Shown one piece after another: positions 54,719 through 64,000 of a DNA stretch of 64,000 nucleotides. Source of the DNA: Aporrectodea caliginosa (lineage: Eukaryota; Annelida; Clitellata; Crassiclitellata; Lumbricidae); assembly GCA_020284085.1 (NCBI GenBank), contig JACEVL010000427.1, forward strand, positions 740,001-804,000, written 5' to 3'. The position numbers and the translations under genes were made by a program. The first letter of the stretch is position 1. Every line of letters begins with the position of its first letter. The notes under the pieces were generated by a model. It worked only from the letters and a program-made list of their open reading frames with translations, was not told the DNA's origin and did no database searches.

Positions 54719-54795
54719 AAACCGACCGACCCGGAATCGAACCCGGGTCGCCGGCGTGACGAGCGGCAACCAACCCACTCGGCCACGCAGGATCC
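54719..54795 (-). mobile_element. tRNA-like SINE head, family T
   Basis: The reverse complement reads GGCCGAGTGGGTTGGTTGCC and then a consensus-grade B box GGGTTCGATTCCGGG. A complete tRNA cloverleaf was not convincing, and the repetitive context favours a SINE head. Confidence 0.65.
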
Positions 54796-54937
<142 letters not shown>

Positions 54938-57665
54938 AGCAAGGAAGGTAGAGTAGAGCGATAAATAAACTACCATTACGATTATGACGATGACAACAAT
55001 CTGATTGAATACAATGACGAATTAATGCTAATAATGATCGATGATGACGATTACATCTTGAAAATGATTAGAACGCCTCTTACGATTGGTTCTAAGCTTC
55101 TAAATCGATGACACTTGCCTGTTTTTTTTAAAAATAGATTGACTTTACCTTAGATAAGTGCAGCAGTCAAGGCCTCGTTGTGTAGCAAGTGCATTAGATT
55201 CAACAGCTGACGCCGAGCAATGTTAGTAGCATCGTTCAGGTGGTATGCCGCGCGCATCACAAAGCGCCGCGGACTTTTCTAGCTAGGCACAAACAGCAAC
55301 CGTTTGAAGTCTTTCGATGTCACAATGCCTAACCTGATCGTCAAATCCAAGTTCTGAGGGAACAAATATAATTTCAAGGCCTAAATAGACCTGAAACGAT
55401 GCCGATCTAATTAGGTGTAGTGATCCGAGCAACCAATTCAAGCCAATTCATGCACACCGCTTGCCAACAGCCTCTGGTAGGCCTACGCATACCTGTGTAT
55501 CGGCCTACGTTGCTGTCACGACAGATCGCCACACGAGATATTGATTTGCTGTTTCTCTGTTATTATTGTTATTATTTCACAATTATTGCTGTGATTGAAA
55601 ATGGCCACCTAGCGAACGCCGAATGCTGGTTGTCCCATCCCTATCCAATAGGTTCGAGCTGAAGGTCAGCTTTGGTTTAGCACTTTTATGAGGAAAATGC
55701 TTCGCAGGTGGATTCACTTGCGTTGTTGGTCTGTGGACTTGTTTTTGTGAATTAGATATTATGTTTGCAATATTTATGCAGTGTTTATGCTGAAAGATAT
55801 TAAGGCAGAAATTCGGTTTGAAATTTGTTATTTTTGTGTTTTTGCTTCCATTCATGGGCTTGTCATCGTGTATCAGTGTTTCATATGAACGAAATTTAAA
55901 TTTTTATTTTTGTCTGTGAAAGAACATTAAAAGCAGGATTCATATCCTGATATGAAGAAGCACTGTGTTGTTTGCATGGGTGGCGGATGTAGTTACTTTG
56001 TATTCATGGCTAACTTGACCTTATTTTGATCACATTCCTTGCCGTTTGCTTGTGGCTGTAGGCCTACATAAAATGATTCCACTCCATCAAGACGTAATTT
56101 TTAATAGGCCTAATTCCTGTACATATTGAAGCTTATCAATGATTATTAGGCGTAGGTAGACTGAGATAAAATGAGACGCTTAAGACATATTGCAGGTTAC
56201 CTCATAATAGTTAATAAAAACTCAGTTTTCTTGCACTCAAAGCGTGTCAGCAGACATGTGGAGTGCAACACAGACTAGAATAATTCACTTACACATCATC
56301 TTGACTGAAGACAATGCTATACTACTATTGTGTCAAAAATCTCGTTATGCCCACCTTAGGTGTAAAATGGGATTTCCTTATTCCATTATGCCCCAGCATC
56401 CAATAGAGAGAATATAGGCCAGAATAAAAACTTAATTGCTCGATAAACAGTAACTTTGAACTTCTAAAAAACGAGCTTTTGAAATAAACAACGAACATTG
56501 AACAACCTTAAATGGCCGCATCGTTGCAGTGAAGTTTAAACTGAGAAGGTAGCTGAAATTATTCCATTGTGAGGTCAGAAATCTCTCATTCTACAGAACC
56601 TGCTCCAAGCTGTTACTTCTAGTGGTCATAGGCTACACAAATTTTAAAAGATGTTAGTCTACACCAGCGGCAGTGTTTTTTAGTCATTGAAATATATGTA
56701 ATTGAAGTACAAGTTTTGTAATTGAATAACCAGAAGCGTACGGAGCTGAAATGCCGCCCGGAACGACGGCCCAAAATGCCATCCTTGACCACTTAGTTTT
56801 GAATATGCTATTTTCTCTAAGAGATTGCAGTTTTCATGACGATCGTCGATCTTATTAAGCTACATAATAGGCAAGGTGACAATTGCCAAGGGTGGGAGTG
56901 GTCCAACCCCTAGCCTTTCTGACGATTATCCGTTTTAGCTATAGTCTACATTTTCAACTTACTTAAATCTATATTATTAGATAATAAAACATTTTATTGC
57001 ATGAGTTGCGACTGTCGCTGATTCACCGCTTCAGTTGCGGAGATAGAAGAAACAAAAATATCGGCGCATTGCTGCAACAGTGCAACACCACTTAATTTTG
57101 AGTTTTTTAAAGATTTTCTCTGCGCTTCAGCCCCAAATTTTCAGTGTTTCTCAAAATTCGGCCCCACTTAGTTCAGCCTCTTACTCATTTTCATTCGTTA
57201 TGAATGAATTAATGAATATTGCGAGTGTCTAGTTAATACGAATGGGCCTAGAGGCTAGAGGAACTAGTAATTAACACTAATAGTATCTCACAGTAAAACT
57301 CTAGCAGTTATTATCTCATTAGTGCTTGTTGTGAATTTCGATAGCCAGAGTTATTTATCAATCAGTTGGCATAACTAATCCTTCTTACAAGTTTATAATC
57401 ATTTCATTTCTTAATTACATGTTATCGTCAAAGATGTATAGCCTTTGCTTCCAGATCTGCCCTCTCCATCTGCAAAAATCACTGATGTAGGCGGTCGCTT
57501 ATTATACATCACACAATACGTTAGCATAACCGATCATTGGTGTTGTCGAATCGTCCTCCTTATACAAGCTATAATCTAGTTCTAGTTCCGGGTATTCGAT
57601 GAAAAAGTTGCTTGGTATTATCCGTCTAGCGTAACTATAGATAATTTATCTCTTCATATAATAAG
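54938..57665. other. Largely featureless intergenic stretch
   Basis: No exon, RNA gene or element with ends was recognised in 2.7 kb. A GC-richer patch at 55200-55285 (GCCGCGCGCATCACAAAGCG) stands out. A TTTATT at about 56992 is the nearest clear minus-strand AATAAA for the membrane protein gene but lies ~680 bp past its stop. Confidence 0.4.
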
Positions 57666-57670
57666 ATTTG

Positions 57671-58321
57671 TTAACGTTTTCCCTTTTTACTCGTTTTTCT
57701 TGATGATGACCTCGAGCGTCGTTTTGATGGTTTCTTTGATCCCCGCTTCTTTCCTTCCATCTTTGCTTCCAGATCTGCCCTCTCCAACGCCTGCTTCAGC
57801 AGTTGCATGTCCGAGATGTCAAAACCAGGGCTTTGACAGCAACCGAAGAAGAGGCGGTAGATGAACGTCTGCCGCCAGAAGCAGACCAGCCAGCACTCGA
57901 AGTCCCTGGTCAGGCCAGTGCGATGGAGGGCCGAGTAGAGGCAGAGCCCGCCGAAGACCAGCTGGGCGATGTTGAGGAACATCTGGCGATGGCAGCGCTT
58001 ACGGAATAGTTTCACCGTCAGGCGGCAGAGAAGATAGTTGCCCGGCGTCCATAGCAACCTCAGCGCGATCCATGGCAACAGGTATCTGAGCAGGGTATAG
58101 AACGCCGCGATCAGTCCTTCCTTGTTCATATGGCAGACGATGTCCGGAAAGGCGTAGACAACGCAGGCTGTTAGGAACAGCAGAGTGCCGACGACGCCGA
58201 CGCTCGTCGCCCATGGACCGGAATTGTTGACGACGAATGTTATCGGGATGTCGACGAGAAGTTCAAAGGTCAGGGCATTGACGATCGAAGCAGCCAGCAT
58301 CTGTACCGCCGATATAGCCAT
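57671..58321 (-). CDS. Multi-pass membrane protein with basic tail, single exon
   Basis: 216 codons from ATG (context CCCAAGATGG) with no introns. Hydrophobic segments at about 5-30, 38-62, 68-93, 113-133 and 140-160 suggest four or five membrane passes. Residues about 176-216 form a Lys/Arg/Ser-rich tail ending SRKTSKKGKR. Third-position GC is far above the AT-rich surroundings, supporting a real gene. The family is not recognised; a cation-channel-like TRIC comparison came to mind because of overall layout (membrane segments then a lysine-rich tail) but I saw no signature motif. It is convergent with plcg, 13 kb away. Upstream lie CRE-type motifs and a short upstream frame. Confidence 0.7.
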   Translation of the reverse strand: MAISAVQMLAASIVNALTFELLVDIPITFVVNNSGPWATSVGVVGTLLFLTACVVYAFPDIVCHMNKEGLIAAFYTLLRYLLPWIALRLLWTPGNYLLCRLTVKLFRKRCHRQMFLNIAQLVFGGLCLYSALHRTGLTRDFECWLVCFWRQTFIYRLFFGCCQSPGFDISDMQLLKQALERADLEAKMEGKKRGSKKPSKRRSRSSSRKTSKKGKR

Positions 58322-58373
58322 CTTGGGTGTTGGTGTTGCTCTTCGTCGCAGCCGCCTCGGTCTTCTTTACGAT

Positions 58374-58403
58374 TATGACGTCATCGCAAACGACGTCATC
58401 ATG
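58374..58403 (-). promoter_or_regulatory. Two CRE-type motifs and a 9-codon upstream frame
   Basis: TGACGTCA (58376-58383) is the palindromic CREB/ATF site, and CGACGTCA (58391-58398) is a half-conserved neighbour. Both lie 55-80 bp upstream of the membrane protein ATG. The same bases on the minus strand read MMTSFAMTS then stop, so if transcribed they would form an upstream open frame. Confidence 0.45.
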
Positions 58404-58409
58404 GAGTAA

Positions 58410-59740
58410 ATTTTGTGAAGAGATCTCATAGTAGTAGCGATATCTATGGTTTGACTACGTCAAGACTAATGGCTTCCAGAACCGCTGCATTCAACCTTAT
58501 CATATACCTTACAATTTGACTTACGATTTCAAAATGCTGTCATTACGTTTATTCCACGATAATGACGCCATATCAAAATTAATGGCGTCGTCAACTGAGA
58601 TTAAATCAAATTGTATTTAACTACGATTTCATTGAATTTGATTGACTAGGATATTTTAACCAGATCTTATTTAAGAACATCTACAGCGACAATAATAATT
58701 ATGTCATGATGCTCAAGGCATCAGTCGATGGTCGCTATTAATCAAAATTGTTGAGCAAGCCAAATTCCAAGATGGGTCCGGTCAAATGCCAATAGACCGA
58801 TTGCAAATGGGCGTGACCTAAATTGCGGTAGCTGTGGCGGCCATGTCGGAGTGCAACCACAAAAATATTATTTTGTTGTGCAGCGTTTAAGTAAAAACTG
58901 TTGTCAAAGCACTCGAAGAAGTTGTTAGTTGGTAGAAGAACGTTTCTTGTAAGGTTATCGTGAATTAATGGTGTCGATCCGTATACCTTCACATCTAGCA
59001 GTCTTAGCCTATACACTGCGTGACTTCGGACGATTGAGATGCCGGATTTCTTCAACTACGTTGTGGTTGGTACTAGTATCCATGGTTTTGTTATGTTAGT
59101 CCCAGATGTTAGCGTCACTTCAGTAGGGCATAACATTTAAATTTTAATTGGTAAACGTGTAGTTTAGCGTCGTAAATTAGTAAATTATTATTCGCCATTG
59201 CAGCATTGCTTGGGTTTCAGCATTGGTCGAATACAAGTGGGATTAACTATTCTTGCTAAAGAGAAGTCAGATGGATGAAAATAATTTTTGCTTAAATAGA
59301 AGTGGGCCTGATGAAATCTTGTTCAAATAGAAGTTCATTGCAACATATCTGTGATTCTGAAAGAACAAGTTTTTGACAGTTCCGAGTGATATGCTAGTTT
59401 ACTATTGAAAATCTTAATAGAATTATGTAGGCCCTATTCCATGAATGCTGGAAGGTTTTACAGCTCATGTTCTTGCTTAGCAAGTATGGGTCATTGGGTT
59501 ATGATATCGGTTTCAGGAAAATCAGTTATACCAAGTATGTTTTATTTTGTTTGCAGGAACAACTTCCTGCACACAAGCAGACTGCTGCTTCTGTCACATG
59601 TCACTAACTTGACTTATCGTCCACTGGCTGACATGGACTTTTCTTAGCCAAAGAAACAGAAGAAGACTTTTGACAGCAGTAGGGTGCTGTTTCCTCGTCA
59701 CCTTTGCCGTGTGTGGTCTTGTCAATTACAGTATCATCAT
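58410..59740. other. No gene supported
   Basis: A 105-codon minus frame (58738-59055) has no recognisable motif. 59271-59335 resembles the 37-bp unit of 18576-18960 in reverse (TTAAATAGAAGT). Otherwise plain intergenic sequence. Confidence 0.4.
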
Positions 59741-60920
59741 AGGCAGCACGTTTGTCATGACGCTGTGGTTGGATGAGCACTACCCACTCAGAGCTGTCAC
59801 GGTCACAACGAGAGAGCCTGAATTCGTCACTCCTGAAGTCAAACACCTTCTCAGACGCAAAAAAGGCTGATGCGGTCAAATCGGGAGGAGGAAGCGTCAG
59901 CGGTTGCGGAGAGAATCGGCAAGGCCATCGTCAAGGCCAACAGAAAGGAACTCAATGACCTCGACCCTCGTCATGGGACACAGAACCTGTGGCGCAGAGT
60001 CAACAAACTGATTCACAAGCCTCGCGGACAGGATCAGACAAGTCAGGTTTCAGCTGAGGACCTAACACCCACTATGCCGCCATCTCAACGGATCCTGCTT
60101 ACGTAGCTCCTCCTCTGAGATATACCGCTCAACCAGACACCCCGATCCTCGCCGAAATGTCTGTATTTAACATGCTAGACCACCTTCGACCAACCGCGGA
60201 GGGTAGTGACCGGATGCCTGCCTGGTTTCTCCGCCATCTTGCTCCTGTCATCTCACACGCCTCGGCACATCTCATCAACAGATCCCTCCTGCTCTCACAT
60301 GTTCCAATCCAGTGGAAAACTGCACTTATCCACCCCATTCCAAAGGTCACCACTACTACTGCTCCTCGTCGGTTCAAACAACATAGCAACCGCCGCAGAA
60401 GAGTTTAACCACATATCTACATGGGCAGAAGACAACAACCTCCGCCTCAATCCATCTAAGACGCGTGAGCTAATCATCTTCAAGAAGGGAAGGAGCAGCA
60501 CAGCTCATACTCCTCGGATTGTACCCGGTGCAGAGCGAGTCAACTCCATCCGGGTACTGGGAGTGACCATCTGCTCTGACCTCAGCATGACTCCACATCT
60601 TACAGAGGTACTCTCGTCACCCAGGCACGCGACCGGGCCAAGATCGAGAAACTTCTGGACAGGCTAAAGCGAAACTGGTTTCTCCCTCCAAACGCCCTTG
60701 CTGCGGAGCAATTGGCCGTCTCGGCCGATGATTCCCTATTCAGGGCCATAATATCTGACCAGAGCCATGTGCTCAGAAGATTTCTTCCCGAGTCTTGCAG
60801 TCACAGCTACAACCTACGAACACGGGCCCATGAGTACAAACTACCACCGAAGGACAATAGAAATTTTATATCACGACTTCTGTACAATTTAAACATTTAT
60901 TGACAGCGAGCAGAATCAGT
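59740..60920 (+). mobile_element. LINE ORF2 with the reverse transcriptase core deleted
   Basis: In order, with frameshifts: LWLDEHYPLRAVTVTTREPE and VTPEVKHLLRRKKG (linker after endonuclease), AVAERIGKAIVKANRKELND, HLRPTAEGSDRMPAWFLRHL with VPIQWKTALIHPIPKV (start of the reverse transcriptase domain), then directly EEFNHISTWAEDNNLRLNPS with KTRELIIFKKG (after the YADD site), and finally SHSYNLRTRAHEYKLPPKD and a stop near 60902. The palm with its catalytic Asp pair is missing: an internal deletion near 60370-60390. Confidence 0.88.
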
Positions 60921-61890
60921 TGATGTAGATATGTTTGAAAATGACATTGAGTTGATTGAAATGAAGACAGGTGGTCAGAGCGGAAATAAAAACTGGTTTC
61001 TTATTTAAGCAGGCAGGATAACAGCCTATAAACTGAAAGATGTTTGTTGCACAGATGTATCAAAACCGTCATTGGCTTGGCTTAACACCTTAACAACGAG
61101 TGTGTACTGTAAGTGACTGGGAAACCAATGCAACCCGTCGTTGAGTAGGAACCTGGAAGGGGTGTTATATAAATTTTTGAAATGAATGAAGTGTTAAGGC
61201 TATTTGTTTTCCCATTGAATGCACTTTTTAATCGGCTGCAACAGCGTGGGGTATTGCTCATGATCAGGCAGCCTTGACCCAACATAAGCAGTCATATGGC
61301 CACAGTAACGTTAATGTGGAGCAGCGTGCGTTAATTTGTCAACTCCAATTACCCATTTATGGGTCCTTCACCCGATGATTTGGTTTCATGACCGTGCTGC
61401 CGTAAAGGTGGGAAATTAAATGTCCATACAGTTTGAGGTCTAATGAATTATGTAATTCAGTGGTGACAGCTGTTTCATTGCAGGTCATGAGATTCAACTT
61501 CACAAGGAGCAGTTATAACGAGTCCATTGCATTTGAACATTTTGAATGGAACACAGAAGTGTAGAAATATCTTCTTCCATATTTACTGAAAAACTTCATT
61601 CAAAATGATTTGCAGTGTTGTTGTTACAAGGTTTAGCAGTAACATACATTAACACTTAACAACGAGAGTGTACTAAAAACGACTGGCAAACCAATGAGGC
61701 AGAATCAGTTTACTACTGGCATCATTGTTAAAGTGTTGACAAACTTAATATTGTTGACATGAAATGTTAACACAAATGCAGAAGTCCTGATAACAGTAAC
61801 AGCTGGTACAAACATACACAAGTACAGGAAAACTACAACTCTGTTACCAACTAGGCACCACATAGAAAAAACAAAACACTGACTAGGTAA
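60921..61890. other. Intergenic; short LINE tail
   Basis: 61080-61200 contains AACGAGTGTGTACTGTAAGT and GGTGTTATATAAATTTTTGA plus a GAAT tail, a 3' scrap like those elsewhere. A related AACGAGAGTGTACTAAAAAC recurs at 61670 and near 1490. Nothing coding. Confidence 0.45.
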
Positions 61891-61894
61891 CTAA

Positions 61895-62520
61895 TGTAAG
61901 TAAGTAAGTGTGTTCTTTATTAAACGCCGGCAAACGCACGGCGCTGTACATACAAAGTTATACAAAGTTATCAAATAGTAGCGAAAAAGTTAGTAAATAG
62001 TAAACTAAAAAAACAGTAGCCTATATGGCTTAGCTGTACAACATCCTAGCCAGGAAACCACGCCTGGTGAGGGAATCAAATCTAGAAAGAACACGGTTAT
62101 GTGAGCGTGGGCGCAAATCGTGACCAGTATATAGGACAGGGGGTAGTAGGTAATGAAGGATATGTCCGGGATTATTTAAGATATTTCTAAAAAGGTCATG
62201 GTCGGCTTTTTACAGAGTTCCTCAAAAGTGGGGAAAGATTTTGGTAGGAAGCCAAAGCGTACCAGCTTGCGGACCACAGCACTTAGAGAGTCACGTTCCT
62301 GTTTGCTGGCAAAGCCCCACCACACTTGGGAACAATAAAGCATTCGGTTGACAGTGGTGGACCGGACCACATCATATAACCTGACTCCCAAGAGCCCATG
62401 CGAGATTAAAATACGATGGGCGTGGAAAGATTGCTTGGCCCGTACACAAATCTTTTGGATATGGGAGGAAAAACCGAGCTTTGCGGACATCCAGATACCC
62501 AATATATTCAGGGCAGAAAT
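61895..62520 (-). mobile_element. LINE ORF2 C-terminal part, antisense
   Basis: The minus strand reads MGIWMSAKLGFSSHIQKICV, RAKQSFHAHRILISHGLLG and MLYCSQVWWGFASKQERDSL, ending with a stop and the 3' UTR. AAGTAAGT marks the tail. Sister copy at 45375-45843. Confidence 0.85.
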
Positions 62521-62529
62521 TTGAACAAT

Positions 62530-62825
62530 TGTGTAATGTAATTATTAACTTATATAGCGCTGCTCACAGCACAAGCCATTCAGTAGCACTCCCAGTAATG
62601 AGTACCTCAAGAGAAGAAATAGGTTTTGAGGAGAGAGAAATGAGGAACAAATCCAAAAAAGAATGGAAACGTGTAATGTGGAGGGGAGGGCATTCCACAG
62701 GGTAGACCCAATGGTGGCAAATGATCTAGTTTGGGCCAAAGTGGTTCTGGTTTGTGGGGCAATGAGATCATGACGCTCCAAAGAGCGGAGAAATCAGAGA
62801 GAAGCTGAAGAATGAAGAGAACAAA
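62530..62825 (-). mobile_element. LINE 3' end, antisense
   Basis: The minus strand reads HDLIAPQTRTTLAQTRSFAT and GSTLWNALPSTLH. It has the 3' phrase TATATAGCGCTGCTCACAGC. Copy at 44790-45045. Confidence 0.75.
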
Positions 62826-63152
62826 TAAAGATTAATAAAAAATTGACTACACAATTAGGAATAATGGCACAACCAGTGCTGAAGTGTTAAACTTAGAAGT
62901 GAGACAACGCTACAGTGGATACAGTAGCCTACAGTCTTCAGGTTATTTTTCCAAAAGTTTGAGGGGTTTAAGTTTGTAGTCTATAGTCTTAAAACGTTAT
63001 AGACTGCACACTACTATTCAGCATTGAACAAAAATATGTCAAAGCACGTTGTTTCGCTTCCGATAGATCATCTGTGGCTATAGCTTTTAGCCATAGCTGC
63101 CGGATTTCGTTTGATGCCTTATTATACGCTACGATAACGGTGCTATCTGATC
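62826..63152. other. No gene seen
   Basis: Plain intergenic sequence. Confidence 0.4.
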
Positions 63153-63226
63153 ATTAGATTAGATTAGATTAGATTAGATTAGATTAGATTAGATTAGATT
63201 AGATTAGATTAGATTAGATTAGATTA
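63153..63226. repeat. (ATTAG)n pentanucleotide array, ~15 units
   Basis: Uninterrupted ATTAG repeats. Confidence 0.98.
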
Positions 63227-63299
63227 AAGGAATGTATAAGACCGGATTGGATTGAATTTGATTCGATGGAATAGACACAGCAAGACATTATAGAAATGA

Positions 63300-63480
63300 C
63301 TACAATTAGACCTGGGAGTTGACCCCAATAAGTCGACTGGGGTCGACTTGGTCATCCCAAGTCGAGTCGAGTCGTTTGAAACTCGTTTCTGCTTAGCGCA
63401 ACTGACCCCCAAGTCGAATTTGTACAGAAAAGTGACTTTAAGTTGTTTTTTCCACAAGTCGACTTAAACCGACCTGTTAC
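63300..63480. repeat. AAGTCGA-rich region
   Basis: Many short inverted AAGTCGACT and GGTCGACTTGG motifs between CTGGGAGTTGACCCC and its rough counterpart. It resembles the subterminal motif-rich ends of the hAT elements here, but no duplication was found. Confidence 0.4.
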
Positions 63481-63574
63481 ATAAACAAATCTAAATTTAT
63501 CAAGTCATACTAATGATAATTATAATAATGATAATCTTCGTTTAATTTCAAACTGACACAACGCCGAATGATTA

Positions 63575-64000
63575 GGGGTCGTCCATTAATTATGTCAACA
63601 AATTTTAGGCAGTTTTGACCCCCTCCCCTTGTCAACAACTGTCAAACATTGACGGACCCCCCTAAAAATTATGTCAACAATCCCAGAACCACCCCCTACA
63701 AAAAAGAAACAAAATGGCTCAACACATGTAGAATCATTTGTTTTAAATTTTTAACATTAAAAATGCAATCTCGAATTTCAAAATATATGAGTTTAGTTTA
63801 TTACCAGCTTTTAGTAGTATTAAACATTAAGCACTTTATACGTTTTTAGCATTTCTTAATGTTTTCGCTACCATTTGGAAGGGTCTGTGTTGATTTATTG
63901 GAGAAAAATTTCTTGTCGTCAACTTTTACCGAACCCCCTCCCCCTTGTCAACAACTGTCAAACTTTTCCAAACTCCCTCCCCCTATTTTGTTGACATAAT
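63575..64000. mobile_element. Harbinger-like MITE, family H, cut by window end
   Basis: It begins GGGGTCGTCCATTAATTATG after a TTA flank and follows 12080-12520 closely to TTTTGTTGACATAAT, about 15 bases short of the expected right end. Confidence 0.9.

Noticed and set aside
58738..59055. 105-codon minus-strand frame upstream of the membrane protein gene
   Set aside because: No motif, composition like the intergenic flank, no splice link to the gene.

Overview
The window is animal (metazoan) nuclear DNA. It has GT-AG introns, a 27-exon signalling gene, and dense mobile elements: non-LTR retrotransposon 3' ends, tRNA-derived SINEs, hAT-like and Harbinger-like MITEs, micro- and minisatellites. 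The AT-rich background, intron structure and element mix suggest a non-vertebrate, probably marine, animal, but I cannot name the phylum from sequence alone.

Region 1 (1-44,615, + strand) is one gene: phospholipase C gamma, lacking only its 5' end (first exons and N-terminal PH domain lie upstream of the window). I assembled 27 exons whose phases all join without a frameshift, giving 1,123 residues in the order EF-hand region, catalytic X box, first half of a split PH domain, N-terminal SH2, C-terminal SH2, tyrosine linker, SH3, second half of the split PH, catalytic Y box, C2, and a coiled-coil-like C-terminal tail ending in TAA. Catalytic His and calcium-ligand residues are present, both SH2 arginines are present, and two of three regulatory linker tyrosines have counterparts. 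Numbering below counts the first complete codon in the window as residue 1.

The introns are full of datable insertions. Five hAT-like elements have perfect 8-bp target duplications and two more have 6/8 matches. A Harbinger-like family has 3-bp duplications, and one member sits inside another. Tandem arrays lie next to several exon edges, and one of them repeats the exon 8 donor itself.

Region 2 (44,616-50,600) is intergenic, with LINE and SINE debris, a 771-bp hAT element and a mobile-element protein fragment. Region 3 (50,600-54,940) holds three related ~200-400-bp units (one expanded by a 37-bp minisatellite), a 222-codon unrecognised reading frame with Cys/Leu-Gly-Arg repeats, a 25-bp minisatellite and a SINE cluster. 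Region 4 (54,940-59,740) has a likely intronless minus-strand gene for a small multi-pass membrane protein with a basic tail, with CRE-type TGACGTCA upstream. Region 5 (59,740-64,000) is transposon-derived: a LINE lacking its reverse transcriptase core, two more LINE 3' ends, a pentanucleotide array and a Harbinger-like MITE cut by the window edge.
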